The notes under the pieces: model-generated
What the model was told of the DNA's origin: nothing
Seen by the model: the letters and a program-made list of their open reading frames with translations, nothing else
Databases searched by the model: none
Made by a program: the position numbers and the translations under genes
DNA from: JACCTH01 sp035253825
GTDB lineage: Bacteria > Actinomycetota > Acidimicrobiia > Spongiisociales > ZC4RG35
Assembly: GCA_035253825.1 (NCBI GenBank)
Contig: DATFBM010000008.1
Coordinates: 1 to 64,000, forward strand
Direction: 5' to 3'
Length of the DNA: 64,000 nucleotides
Part shown: in pieces, positions 7,071 through 16,535 of the stretch
Numbering within the stretch: position 1 is the first letter of the stretch
How the letters are laid out: each line of letters opens with the position of its first letter

Positions 7071-9608
7071 AGCGAAGAACTCTTTTACGGCCTTGGTCTC
7101 GCGTTCTCGCATCTCGACGTTGGCCCGCAGGCGTTCCAGGTTCTGAGCCACCGACTTGGCAGCATGGGGGAGCTTGGTCTCGGCGAAGAACGCCTCCACC
7201 TCCGCTGCGACCTCGGGCCTGGACAACGCCGGGATTCCTTCGATCGTTCGTCGCTGCGTCATCGTCGGTAATTTGATGAAAGTTTCCCACATCTTCCGGA
7301 GCTGCTGCCAGGCAGCAACCCCGTGCTGGCGGTTGCCGAGGGTGGCTCCAATCACCCAGGCCGAGTCCTGAGTGCGGATGCGGCCGTCGAGGCTGGCCTT
7401 GACAGTCTCGGTTGCCAATTCCGCCTCGTCGAAACCAGCCAGAGCGTTCAGCCAGCGCTGTTGTTCGTGGGGGGCAGTGGTCTTCTTGTACATCTCGAAG
7501 AAGCGCTCGTAATCCGGCCTGCTGCCATGGGCGGCAGTCACGAACAGGGCAGCCCGACAAATCTCGGGATCAACTTGTCGAGAGTCGATGAGCATCTCAT
7601 CGACGAGCTGCCGACATCTTTTGGTCACGTCCGAGTCGTCCGCCAAGCGGCCCATTGCTCCGATCAACTGGCCGCGGAGCCGGCGGGTGAGGTCGGTCTC
7701 GTCCTTCATGGCCTGCCAGCCGAGACGTTCGTAGGTGGGGCCGACCAAACGTGCGACCCAGGCCGAGAAAGCGGGACGGCCATCGTCGTCGACCAAGTGA
7801 TGACTGATCGCAGCGAGGCCCCCCAGTACCGCTCCCCAAATCGCCTGTTCGGGCTCTGATTTGTAGGTCTCGGCGAGGCGTAGGTAGTCGGCGGCCGAGA
7901 GCTGCGCGGACTCGACGAAGGCCCAGGCGTCCTCGATGATCGTGAACCTCTCGAGGTCCTCGAGGGAGGGGAGCTCTTCGACCAAGGCGTCGAGAAGTTC
8001 GGGCGAATACAGCACCCGGTAGAAGCCGTGTCCGCCGGCGTTGGCGACGGCCAAGTCGATCTCGCCGACATCGATGGTGGCTTCCGGCTCGGTCAAGAGG
8101 AACTTCTGTTGAAACGCCTTTCCGCCAGCATTCCCTCGCAATTGCATCGGCACCTGCCAGAGCGTGTTGTCGCTCTCATCGGGAATGGTGAAAAAGCGGC
8201 GTTGCAGAACCCTCAGGCCCGATCCAGTCTTCGTCACCTCCAGCTGGGGATACCCACGCTGGTAGATCCAGGTATTCATGATTTCACCGACCGGCTGATC
8301 GCTTGCCTCGTTCAATCCGGACCACAAGTCTTCGGTGACCGTGTTTCCGTAGGCGTGCTTGCGGAGGTAGTTGCCCACCCCTTGCCGGAATGCATCCTCG
8401 CCGATGAACTGTTCGATCATTCGCAGCAGGGAAGATCCCTTGCCGTAGGTGAGGGCATCGAACATCTCGTTGGCTTCGTCAGGCGAGCCCACCTCGAATT
8501 CCACCGGGCGTGTGGCAGCCAGGGCATCCACCCCAAATGCCCACGGTCGATCAAGGGCGGCGAAGGCCAGCCAGCGCTTCCACTCTGGCTTCATCGCATC
8601 GGTGGCCTTGAACTCCATGAAGGAGGCGAAAGCTTCGTTGAGCCAGATTCCATCCCACCATTTCATGGTCACGAGGTCGCCAAACCACATGTGGGCCAGC
8701 TCGTGACCGATCACGTCGAGCACACGAAGCAACTCCGCCTGTGAGGCGGTGGCGGTATCGAGAAGTAGAGCGGTTTCCCGGTAGGTGATCAATCCGAGGT
8801 TCTCCATCGCTCCGAAAGCGAAATCGGGGATGGCGATGTGGTCGATCTTGAGGCCCGGATATGGGATCTCGTAGTAGTCGCGCAAGTAGCGGAAGCAGAA
8901 TTGGGCACATTCGAGAGCAAAACCGGTCAACTCCAGTCTTCCCCGGGGAGCGATGATTCGCACCGGCACACCGTCGACGTCGATAGGTTCGGTGGCCTCA
9001 AAAGGACCCACGGCAAAGGCAACCAGGTACGTCGACATCTTCATCGTGTCGGCGAAGCGAACGGCAACCTTGCCGTCGCCGCTCTTTTCTCTTGCTATCT
9101 CGGGGCCATTGGAGACCGCCATGAGATCCTCGGGAACGACCAGGGTGATACCGAAAACGGCTTTGAGGTCGGGCTCGTCCCAGCAGGGAAACGCCCGGCG
9201 GGCGTCAGTCGCCTCGAACTGGGTGGTGGCGATTGCCTGCTCCTCTCCGTCCACGTCCGTGAAGGTCGACTTGTAGAAGCCGACTAGCTGATCGTTGAGG
9301 AGGCCGGTGAACTCCAAGAAGAGCTCGGCTGGTCCCGCCCCGACTGTCTGGTCGAAGGTGAGGCCCGCCCGCTGATTTTCGCGTTCGTAGGACACGTTGG
9401 CCTCGAAGGACAGGCCTTCCCGTCGTAGCTCTGCGCGCTGGATCTCGATCTCGTGAGAATTGAGCACGAACTGATTGATGGGCTCGAGCACTTCCACCGC
9501 GATCGTTTCGGAACCGGAGAACGTGGCGGAGCCAAGGTCGGGAACGAGCTCGATGTCGTACCGAGAGGGAATGACCTCTCGCGGCAACCGATAGGGATTA
9601 TCTGCCAT
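7068..9608 (-). CDS. pepN: M1 family zinc aminopeptidase (aminopeptidase N)
   Basis: This metallopeptidase removes N-terminal amino acids from peptides. The 846-residue protein has the substrate-anchoring GAMEN motif at 266-270, the zinc ligands HELAH at 302-306 and the third ligand Glu325 in WLNEAFASF. The catalytic Tyr region (ALTYGKGSSLLRMIE) and an ERAP1-like C-terminal helical domain follow. There is no signal peptide, so it is cytoplasmic. Its stop codon merges with repeat copy B. gnd lies 30 bp upstream on the same strand. Confidence 0.93.
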   Translation of the reverse strand: MADNPYRLPREVIPSRYDIELVPDLGSATFSGSETIAVEVLEPINQFVLNSHEIEIQRAELRREGLSFEANVSYERENQRAGLTFDQTVGAGPAELFLEFTGLLNDQLVGFYKSTFTDVDGEEQAIATTQFEATDARRAFPCWDEPDLKAVFGITLVVPEDLMAVSNGPEIAREKSGDGKVAVRFADTMKMSTYLVAFAVGPFEATEPIDVDGVPVRIIAPRGRLELTGFALECAQFCFRYLRDYYEIPYPGLKIDHIAIPDFAFGAMENLGLITYRETALLLDTATASQAELLRVLDVIGHELAHMWFGDLVTMKWWDGIWLNEAFASFMEFKATDAMKPEWKRWLAFAALDRPWAFGVDALAATRPVEFEVGSPDEANEMFDALTYGKGSSLLRMIEQFIGEDAFRQGVGNYLRKHAYGNTVTEDLWSGLNEASDQPVGEIMNTWIYQRGYPQLEVTKTGSGLRVLQRRFFTIPDESDNTLWQVPMQLRGNAGGKAFQQKFLLTEPEATIDVGEIDLAVANAGGHGFYRVLYSPELLDALVEELPSLEDLERFTIIEDAWAFVESAQLSAADYLRLAETYKSEPEQAIWGAVLGGLAAISHHLVDDDGRPAFSAWVARLVGPTYERLGWQAMKDETDLTRRLRGQLIGAMGRLADDSDVTKRCRQLVDEMLIDSRQVDPEICRAALFVTAAHGSRPDYERFFEMYKKTTAPHEQQRWLNALAGFDEAELATETVKASLDGRIRTQDSAWVIGATLGNRQHGVAAWQQLRKMWETFIKLPTMTQRRTIEGIPALSRPEVAAEVEAFFAETKLPHAAKSVAQNLERLRANVEMRERETKAVKEFFA

Positions 9609-9638
9609 GGGCCGGATGTTAGGAGGCGACCTTTTGTT

Positions 9639-11039
9639 CTATTCCGCCGCCCAGTCGGAGTGGAAGTAGGTCCCACGAGGTTGGTCCTTGCGCTCATAGG
9701 TATGAGCGCCGAAGAGGTCGCGTTGCGCCTGAATCAGGTTGGCTGGAAGCCGCTCGGACCTGAGCCCGTCATAGAAGGCGAGTCCGGTCGATAGAGCCGG
9801 TACCGGGATGCCATCTGTGACCGCTCTCGCCACCACTCGTCGCCACGCTTCCTGGCCACCGCCGACAACTTCGGCGAAATGTTCGTCAAGGAGAAGGTTT
9901 GACAGTTCGGGCTGATTTCGAAACCCCTGGGTGATGTCGGAGAGCAGGGCCGCCCTGATTATGCAGCCGCCCCTCCACAGCGATGCAATCGTTGCCGCAT
10001 CGAGCGTCCAACCGAGTTCTGCAGATGCCGCCCGGAACAGCATGAATCCCTGGGCGTAGCCAACGATCTTGGTGCAAAGGAGGGCGAGTTCGAGGTCGGG
10101 CTCGTCGACACCGGTACCGATCTGGGGACCAGGGAGCAGCTTCGATGCCTCCACTCGCTGAGCCTTCATGGCCGAAAGCGATCGGGCCAAGACCGACTCG
10201 GTGATCAGCGTGCTGGGTTGGCCGAGATCGAGGGCAGCATCGACTGCCCATCTCCCTGTTCCTTTTTGCGCCGCCGCATCAAGCACCTTTTCGATGAGTG
10301 GCTCGCCATCGGTGTCTTGCTTTTCCAGGATGGTGGCGGTGATGTCGACCAGATAGGAGTTGAGGGGTCCGGTGTTCCAGTGCCGAAAGACGGCTGCGGT
10401 TTCGGCGACCGATCGTCCTCCGGCGCGAAGGAGGTGATAGGCCTCGGCGATAGCCTGCATGTCGGCATACTCGATGCCGTTGTGGACCATCTTGACGAAG
10501 TGACCGGATCCATCCGGACCGATCCACGCGCAACAGGGTTCCCCGTCGACCTGAGCGGCGATGGAACTCAATGGGTCGCGTAGGTACTCCCAGGCGGCCG
10601 GGTTGCCGCCGGGCATGATCGATGGCCCATAGCGGGCTCCCAGTTCGCCCCCAGAAATTCCTGCGCCCACGAAACTTATTCCGGAGGCCGCTGCTGCTTG
10701 AACGCGTCGGGTGGTGTCCCGCCAATGACTGTTGCCACCGTCGACGATCACGTCGCCCGGTTCCAAGAGCGGAGCGAGTTCGTCAAGGAGGGCATCTATC
10801 GGCGGGCCGGCCTTCACCATCAGGATGATCCGGCGGGGTGCTTCGAGACGGGCGACCAGCGACGCTGAGTCGGTGGCGGCGTTGAGGTCGTAATCCTGGC
10901 CGTTCTCGGCTACCAATTGCTCGGCGGTCTTCTGGGTTCGGTTGGCGACGGCTACCCGGTAGCCGTGGCTGGCAAAGTTGAGGGCCAGGTTCTGGCCCAT
11001 CACCCCCAGGCCATAGAGCCCGATGTCCTTCGTTGCCAT
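9639..11039 (-). CDS. gnd: 6-phosphogluconate dehydrogenase, NADP+-type, decarboxylating
   Basis: It converts 6-phosphogluconate to ribulose 5-phosphate and CO2 in the oxidative pentose phosphate pathway. The 466-residue long form has the N-terminal Rossmann motif GLGVMGQNLALN with ANRT (NADP preference), VDGGNSHWRDT, the catalytic Lys region GSGHFVKMVHNGIEY and the C-terminal helical domain ending with YFHSDW. It is divergent from the glucokinase gene, whose start is 30 bp away, a sensible pairing because both act on glucose 6-phosphate flow. Confidence 0.95.
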   Translation of the reverse strand: MATKDIGLYGLGVMGQNLALNFASHGYRVAVANRTQKTAEQLVAENGQDYDLNAATDSASLVARLEAPRRIILMVKAGPPIDALLDELAPLLEPGDVIVDGGNSHWRDTTRRVQAAAASGISFVGAGISGGELGARYGPSIMPGGNPAAWEYLRDPLSSIAAQVDGEPCCAWIGPDGSGHFVKMVHNGIEYADMQAIAEAYHLLRAGGRSVAETAAVFRHWNTGPLNSYLVDITATILEKQDTDGEPLIEKVLDAAAQKGTGRWAVDAALDLGQPSTLITESVLARSLSAMKAQRVEASKLLPGPQIGTGVDEPDLELALLCTKIVGYAQGFMLFRAASAELGWTLDAATIASLWRGGCIIRAALLSDITQGFRNQPELSNLLLDEHFAEVVGGGQEAWRRVVARAVTDGIPVPALSTGLAFYDGLRSERLPANLIQAQRDLFGAHTYERKDQPRGTYFHSDWAAE

Positions 11040-11069
11040 GCGGCGAGCCTATCCCGATAGTCTCGGGAG

Positions 11070-11873
11070 ATGGCCGACGCGACATTGGGCATCGACATTG
11101 GCGGATCAGGGATCAAGGGGAACCTGGTTGACACCGCTACCGGCAAGGTTGTGGCCGACCGATATCGGATTGACACCCCCCAGCCTTCGAAGCCAGATGC
11201 AGTGGCCGAAGTGGTGGGACGGATCGTCAAGCACTTTGGAGTGTCGGAGCCATTCGGATGTACGTTCCCTGCGGTCGTAAAGGGCGGTGTCACTCTCAGC
11301 GCCGCCAATGTCGACAAGACCTGGATAGGGACCGATGCCAAAGGGCTCTTCGAGTCGGCGACCGGATTGGAGGTGGTCGTCATCAACGATGCCGACGCCG
11401 CCGGAGTGGGGGAGATGGCCTTTGGCGCTGGGCAGGGGCGGCGGGGAGTGGTGGTCTTGCTCACCCTCGGGTCCGGCATCGGCTCGGCGGTTTTCGTCGA
11501 TGGAGTTCTGGTGCCGAACACCGAGTTCGGCCACCTGGAATTGAGGGGCCATTCACCCGTGGAGGACTGGGCAGCTGCCTCAGTCAAGGACGACAAGAAC
11601 TTGTCTTGGTCGGCCTGGGCGAAACGAGTCGACCGGGTCTTGAAGCACCTCCAGGCTCTCCTATCACCCGATCTGTTCATCATCGGTGGCGGGGTGTCAC
11701 GGAAGTGGGACGCCTGGGGCCAGCTGCTCTCAGTCGAGGTTGAAACGGTTCCAGCCGCCCTGCGAAACGAAGCCGGCATAGTCGGCGCCGCTCTGGTCGC
11801 CTCCCGCACTTTCTTGCGTAAATCTGCGGCAGAAAACTGCCACGGATTTACGCATGAACGGATTAAGGGTTGA
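11070..11873 (+). CDS. ppgK: Polyphosphate glucokinase (ROK family)
   Basis: It phosphorylates glucose with polyphosphate and/or ATP. The ROK phosphate-binding loop GIDIGGSGIKGNLVD opens the 267-residue protein. INDADAAGVGE, LTLGSGIGSA and the substrate-binding EFGHLELRG (with the E-G-H-E pattern) follow, together with FIIGGGVSRKW. The last 20 or so residues (from TFLRKS) are encoded by an inverted-repeat element (11811-11858) and look like an added tail, since homologues usually end near ALVASR. Its stop overlaps the 3' end of the convergent sugar dehydrogenase gene by 11 bp. Confidence 0.92.
   Translation: MADATLGIDIGGSGIKGNLVDTATGKVVADRYRIDTPQPSKPDAVAEVVGRIVKHFGVSEPFGCTFPAVVKGGVTLSAANVDKTWIGTDAKGLFESATGLEVVVINDADAAGVGEMAFGAGQGRRGVVVLLTLGSGIGSAVFVDGVLVPNTEFGHLELRGHSPVEDWAAASVKDDKNLSWSAWAKRVDRVLKHLQALLSPDLFIIGGGVSRKWDAWGQLLSVEVETVPAALRNEAGIVGAALVASRTFLRKSAAENCHGFTHERIKG
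11811..11858. repeat. TTCTTGCGTA palindromic element, copy D (3' end of ppgK)
   Basis: The outer arms TTCTTGCGTAAATC (11811-11824) and GATTTACGCATGAA (11845-11858) pair at 13 of 14 positions. An inner hairpin GGCAG-AAAA-CTGCC lies between. The element overlaps the last codons of ppgK and lies just beyond the stop of the convergent gene. It shares its outer arm with copies at 47101-47155 and 51508-51555. Confidence 0.85.
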
Positions 11874-14625
11874 AGGCCCGAAAGAGGAATGCCGCCATCT
11901 GTTGGCGCGTCACCACTTCCACGGGGCAATAGAGCTTCGGTGCGCAGCCAAACGTCACCCCCCGCTTGGCCAAAGCATTGATGTCGGCCTCATGCACCGA
12001 GTCCTCGTCATCGGTGAACAAGTCATCTCCAGCGGGGAATAGAAAAGCTCTGACCAAAAACGAAGCCATTTGTCCACGCGTCACCGGATCATTCGGGCAA
12101 TAGCGATCGACGTCGCATCCCTGCGTGATCCCGGCCGTGGCGACAGAACTGATAGCCCAGTCATAGGGAGAATCGGCGGTGTCGGTGAACTTCCCCGATG
12201 GCGCCGGGAGTAGAGCGAATGCCCGGGCGAGGAACACTGCCATCTGACCCCGGGTCACCGGGTCTTCCGGGCAGAACGCATCCTCGGTGCAGCCCAAAGT
12301 GATCCTTTGTCCGGCCAACCAGTTGATCGCCGCAAAGAAGGGATGGCCAGAAGGAACATCGTCAAACAGAGCCTCCTGGGCGCCGACGCCGCCGCCACCT
12401 CCACCCCCACCTCCTCCGCCTCCACTGGGGACGAAGTTGGCAATCAGCGTCGTGTCGGAAGCCGGGGCAGTAATGGCATGACTCTGGACGCCGCCATCGC
12501 TCCAGTTGGAGAAGGCGTAATTGACGCCGCCGATCGCCTGAGGGGAGGGCGCACCGATGGTGAGGCTGCCGCCAACAATTGCCGTGATCTCCACCGGGGC
12601 CGTGAAGGTGTCGAGGGCTCCCTCCACCCCCGCCTGGACCTGGGCTCCGAGGGGAGCGGAAGCGAGTGTCAAGACCACGGTCTCCGGCTGAATACTGACC
12701 TCATCCTCACCTGTTAGACCGCCGCTGTCGGTTGCTGTGAGACGGATGGTGAGAAAGCTCGGAAAAGCGTGGTCCGGAGCGGTGAAGCTTCCGGAGAAGA
12801 CGTCATCGATGGTCTGGATGACGTGCTCATGGCACGCACCGCCCGGTTGACAGTGATTGAGCACCATCTCCCAAGACAAGGCCGAAGCAGGCAACGGCGA
12901 TCCGCCATCGGTGGCGTTGCCGCTGAAAGAGATCATTTCATCAACCCGCCAGGTGAACGAGCTGGAAGGGTTCGTGATGTTGGCGACCGGTGCCTGGTTT
13001 GCAACCGGGTTGACCTGAATTATGTCCGTGTCCGTTCCCGAGAAGGGATCGGTCACTCGCAACCCCACAGTCACGGCACCGGCGGTCGTATAGGTCCAGG
13101 TCGGTTCCGGACTGATGGAGTCGTCGAATTGGGTGTCCCCATCAAGGTCCCAGGCATAAGTCAAGGCATCCCCTTCGGGGTCTGTGGAACCGGTTCCGTC
13201 AAAGCTGACGTGAAGAGGGACGCTCCCGGTGGTGGGGTTGGCTTCGATATCCGCTGTCGGTCCCACGTTGCTGTAGTTGACCCTGACTATCCGGCCCCTC
13301 GTGATATCGGCGTAGTAGAGATCGCCTCCGGGCCCGATCTGGAGGTCGACCGCGGTCACGTCGGGGATGAACGTGCTGATGTTTGCCTTGTTGGGGAGGC
13401 CAAAAGGCGGATCGGCAAGCATGACCCGGATGCACTGGATCGAATAGTCGGCCACGAATAGAGCGCCGTCGTAGATGTTGGGATAATCGCCGCCCTCGTA
13501 GAAGGCGAGGCCGCTGATCGCCCCGCCTCCGCCGGGACATCCACTTAATCCCACACCGTGTTGGCGGGCATAGAAGGGTGCGACTACTGCATCCGATCCC
13601 TCGGCGTAAAGCTCATCGCAAATATCGACACCGAGAGCCTCGTAGGTCGAATGCTTGGCCGATCCTGAGTTGTTTCCTTCGTAGCAGGGCCATCCAAAGT
13701 TGTCGACGCTTCCACCAGGATTTGCGATCCGATCGATCTCTTCCCAGGCACTCCAACCGACGTCGCCGATCCAGACCTCTGACGTGTTGGGTCTGACCGC
13801 GATCCGGAAGGGGTTGCGGAGGCCGTGAGCGATGATGCGGTTGTCTTGGCTCGCCGGGTTGGTGGCGATCGCTGCTCCGGTTGCCTTGTCCACTCGGAGA
13901 ACGGTCCCATCCCAACCGATAGGGTCGTCCGGCCCGGAGGTTCTCAGGTCCTGACTGCGGAGGGCACCACCCTCGTCGTCGTCTCGGACATCGGGATCAC
14001 CCATCGGATCAGCGCAGGGGTTGTCTCGCTGCCCATGGTCGGCCCAGCCGAAACTGGCGCCATCCCCGGCGGTAACCAGGAGATGACCTTCTTGCGTGAA
14101 TGCGAGATCGCCGATGGTGTGGCTGGGGAACTGAGCACACCAATTGCCGGTGAGCAGCACTTGTTCCGCTCCGGCTGAGCCCTCGGACTGGATCGGAAAG
14201 CGACTGAGTTGGCCATTGACCACGCACCCAATTCCCGGTCCGCCCGGGGGAGGGGTCGGGTCGGCACAATCGTCGCCAAAGGAGTTGCCGGGGTCGTAGG
14301 TGTAGAGCAAGTAGATGTAGTCACTTCCCGAGCCGAACAGGGGATCAACGGCAAAACCCAAGAGACCCCGGTCCCAGAAGTCGTGGACGCTGTCGGAGGC
14401 GTCGACTACCTGGGTGGGGGTGGGGTCGTTGACGGAGTCGAAGACTTGGACGGTGCCACGCTTTTCGGCCACGTAAAGGCGTCCGGCGGGCGTGAAGCCA
14501 AAAGCCACCGGTTGCACCAACTGATTGGTGATGTCCTGCGTGGTGAATCCGTCGGGTACAGGATCGGCGGCTAGGACAGGCGCCGCCAGAAAGAGCACCA
14601 ACAGAAAAACAAAGAGGCCAAGCAC
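11863..14625 (-). CDS. Secreted PQQ-type sugar dehydrogenase with PKD domain and three S-layer-homology repeats
   Basis: The 920-residue exported protein starts with a hydrophobic signal peptide (cleavage probably after APVLAA). A six-bladed glucose/sorbosone dehydrogenase-like propeller follows (about 28-455; PVAFGFTPAGRLYVAEK, HGLRNPFRIAV, IGDVGW). A PKD domain lies near 460-540 and a second immunoglobulin-like region and a SNWSDGG repeat come next. A 12-13 residue glycine run leads to three SLH-type repeats (TRGQMAVFLARAF, TRGQMASFLVRAF, TRQQMAAFLFRAF), each with a conserved cysteine pair near GC...YCP. It is probably cell-surface attached and oxidises sugars or polysaccharide ends. Confidence 0.87.
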   Translation of the reverse strand: MLGLFVFLLVLFLAAPVLAADPVPDGFTTQDITNQLVQPVAFGFTPAGRLYVAEKRGTVQVFDSVNDPTPTQVVDASDSVHDFWDRGLLGFAVDPLFGSGSDYIYLLYTYDPGNSFGDDCADPTPPPGGPGIGCVVNGQLSRFPIQSEGSAGAEQVLLTGNWCAQFPSHTIGDLAFTQEGHLLVTAGDGASFGWADHGQRDNPCADPMGDPDVRDDDEGGALRSQDLRTSGPDDPIGWDGTVLRVDKATGAAIATNPASQDNRIIAHGLRNPFRIAVRPNTSEVWIGDVGWSAWEEIDRIANPGGSVDNFGWPCYEGNNSGSAKHSTYEALGVDICDELYAEGSDAVVAPFYARQHGVGLSGCPGGGGAISGLAFYEGGDYPNIYDGALFVADYSIQCIRVMLADPPFGLPNKANISTFIPDVTAVDLQIGPGGDLYYADITRGRIVRVNYSNVGPTADIEANPTTGSVPLHVSFDGTGSTDPEGDALTYAWDLDGDTQFDDSISPEPTWTYTTAGAVTVGLRVTDPFSGTDTDIIQVNPVANQAPVANITNPSSSFTWRVDEMISFSGNATDGGSPLPASALSWEMVLNHCQPGGACHEHVIQTIDDVFSGSFTAPDHAFPSFLTIRLTATDSGGLTGEDEVSIQPETVVLTLASAPLGAQVQAGVEGALDTFTAPVEITAIVGGSLTIGAPSPQAIGGVNYAFSNWSDGGVQSHAITAPASDTTLIANFVPSGGGGGGGGGGGGVGAQEALFDDVPSGHPFFAAINWLAGQRITLGCTEDAFCPEDPVTRGQMAVFLARAFALLPAPSGKFTDTADSPYDWAISSVATAGITQGCDVDRYCPNDPVTRGQMASFLVRAFLFPAGDDLFTDDEDSVHEADINALAKRGVTFGCAPKLYCPVEVVTRQQMAAFLFRAFNP

Positions 14626-14713
14626 CGCCGCCCAGCGTTTGATTTGCCCACCCCTGGTTGCGAACCATTTTCAACCTAGCCGAGGCCGAAAGTCGGGCAA
14701 TAGGTGATAAGTC

Positions 14714-16021
14714 CTAGGAGACTTGAAAGTCGGCGAACGCCTTAATGCGGCTGCGAGGGAGCCACACGTCGATGATGGTGCCCGAGTCGTCGTGCTTTTC
14801 CGCGACGACCTCGCCTTCGGCGTGAGCGGCGGCCACGATGTCGCCCCTGGCATACGGAACTTCGAGACGAACGACCGTGCGATCGGCATCGAGCGCGGTT
14901 CCCACCCGGTCGGCGAGGTTGAGGATTCCTTCGCCGGTGAGGGCGGAGATCACGACCGCATTTGGGTGCAGGTTGGCAAGACGGTTGAGGGTCGCCGGCT
15001 CGGCCTGATCCGCCTTGTTGATGACAATGATCTCCGGCAGGTGTCCGGCATCGATCTCAGACAGCACGGTTCGCACCGCCTCGATCTGCCGCTCGGGATC
15101 GGGGTCAGAGGCGTCGACCAGATGAAGGAGCAAGTCGGCCTCTTTCACTTGATCGAGAGTGGACCGGAAGGCCTCGATCAAATGATGGGGGAGTCGCCGC
15201 ACGAAGCCGACCGTGTCGGAGAGGAGGATCGAGCGACCGTTTGGCAATTCGTACTTGCGCACCGTCGAGTCGAGGGTTGAGAACAATCGATCCTCTGTCA
15301 GCACCCCGGCTCCGGTGAGAGTATTGAGCAGGGTCGACTTTCCTGCGTTGGTGTATCCAACGAGCGACACCACCGGAATCTGCGATCGCCGCCGGGCCTT
15401 CGTCTGCGTTTCCCGCGTGCGGTCGAAGTCCTTGAGATCGCGCTCCAGCCGGGTGATTCGGCGCTCGATACGACGGCGGTCGGTTTCGAGCTTTGTCTCT
15501 CCCGGTCCGCGGCGGGCCCCAATGCCTCCCGCTTGCTGGGAGAGGGAAGTGCCCTTGCCACGGAGCCGCGGCAGGTTGTAACGCAACAGGGCCAACTCGA
15601 CCTGTATGGCGCCGATCCGGCTCGTGGCGTGCTGAGCGAAGATGTCGAGGATCACGGCCTCGCGATCGACGACATCGCATTCGAAGAGCTTCTGCAGGTT
15701 GCGTTGCTGGGCTGGACTCAGCTGATTATCGAATACGACGGTGTCGATGTCGGTGGCGCGGGTGAGGTCGGCCAGCTCCGATGCTTTGCCCGACCCGATA
15801 AAGAGGGCAGGATCGATCACATCGCGGCGGACCAATTCCGAATCCACCGGATTGCCGCCAGCCGTGTCGACGAGGAGGGCCAGCTCGTCGAGTGAGCGTT
15901 CCGCCTCTCCCGCCGAGGTCCCGCGCGAGAGGACCCCGACCAAGAACACCTTCTGGCGAGGCCGTTCGAGATCGGTGACGGTGGCGGTGAGACGTCGCCG
16001 CTGGCGGCCAGACTCAGTCAT
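14714..16021 (-). CDS. hflX: GTPase HflX
   Basis: This ribosome-associated GTPase splits stalled or stress-inactivated ribosomes. The 435-residue protein has the HflX N-terminal domain with the glycine-rich GGIGARRGPGETKLETDRR segment at about 165-183 and a coiled-coil linker. A TRAFAC GTPase domain follows: G1 GYTNAGKS (222-229), DTVGF for G3 and NKAD for G4. A short C-terminal domain ends the protein. ATG 16021 is the first start after repeat copy C, which separates it from a small upstream gene on the same strand. Confidence 0.95.
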   Translation of the reverse strand: MTESGRQRRRLTATVTDLERPRQKVFLVGVLSRGTSAGEAERSLDELALLVDTAGGNPVDSELVRRDVIDPALFIGSGKASELADLTRATDIDTVVFDNQLSPAQQRNLQKLFECDVVDREAVILDIFAQHATSRIGAIQVELALLRYNLPRLRGKGTSLSQQAGGIGARRGPGETKLETDRRRIERRITRLERDLKDFDRTRETQTKARRRSQIPVVSLVGYTNAGKSTLLNTLTGAGVLTEDRLFSTLDSTVRKYELPNGRSILLSDTVGFVRRLPHHLIEAFRSTLDQVKEADLLLHLVDASDPDPERQIEAVRTVLSEIDAGHLPEIIVINKADQAEPATLNRLANLHPNAVVISALTGEGILNLADRVGTALDADRTVVRLEVPYARGDIVAAAHAEGEVVAEKHDDSGTIIDVWLPRSRIKAFADFQVS

Positions 16022-16064
16022 GACAGGCGACCGTAGAGAATCAAGCGCTTCATCGCTGCCGAAT

Positions 16065-16147
16065 TAGACAAAAGACGAAAGACAAAAGACATCAGATCTG
16101 ACATCTCAAAGCCGGGCGAAGCCCGGCGATCTTGAGTCTTTTGTCTA
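16065..16147. repeat. AGACAAAAGAC-type repeat, copy C (upstream of hflX)
   Basis: TAGACAAAAGAC (16065-16076) and GTCTTTTGTCTA (16136-16147) are exact inverted arms. Between them are a second GACAAAAGAC, an ATCAGATCTGACATCT block like copy B, and a strong hairpin GCCGGGC-GAA-GCCCGGC (16111-16127). On the reverse strand the element starts with the TAG stop codon of the preceding small open frame. Confidence 0.85.
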
Positions 16148-16444
16148 GAGGTATTGTCCGTCTCCGCTGACGTGGCTCAGCTGTTCCTCAGCGATGATCT
16201 GGGACTCGCGGACCGCTACCACCGGGCGGCCGTTCGGGGGCCAGATGAACCGCCAAGCTCCTGCTGGTACGGCCCAAAATCGCTGGCCGGTATGGACATC
16301 GACCAGGGGGAGGGCATCGTTTCCTTCCTTGGTCCCTGCCGGCACCAAGAGCCCCGAGCGAGTGGTGGCCTCCTCGGGGGCGTGACCCACCCGCCAGCCC
16401 GCCATTACGCGATATCCGTCTCGGTCGCCGTTTCGCTCGCTCAC
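16145..16444 (-). CDS. Small hypothetical protein upstream of hflX
   Basis: A 99-codon frame on the hflX strand. The central part (SGLLVPAGTKEGNDALPLVD ... FWAVPAGAWRFIWPPNGRP) looks like folded protein rather than random translation, but I do not recognise a family. Its TAG stop is the first base triplet of repeat copy C. A longer frame on the opposite strand overlaps it, so the call is tentative. Confidence 0.35.
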   Translation of the reverse strand: MSERNGDRDGYRVMAGWRVGHAPEEATTRSGLLVPAGTKEGNDALPLVDVHTGQRFWAVPAGAWRFIWPPNGRPVVAVRESQIIAEEQLSHVSGDGQYL

Positions 16445-16535
16445 TCGGTCGAATTCTGCCAGGTTGGGAAGTTAGCCCAAATGCGTTGCCGGCCTCCCCG
16501 GGCCATTCGCAACCCCGCGATTAGGGTTCGACCCC

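Noticed and set aside
8028..8744. 238-codon forward frame inside pepN
   Set aside because: Antisense shadow of the aminopeptidase without its own motifs.
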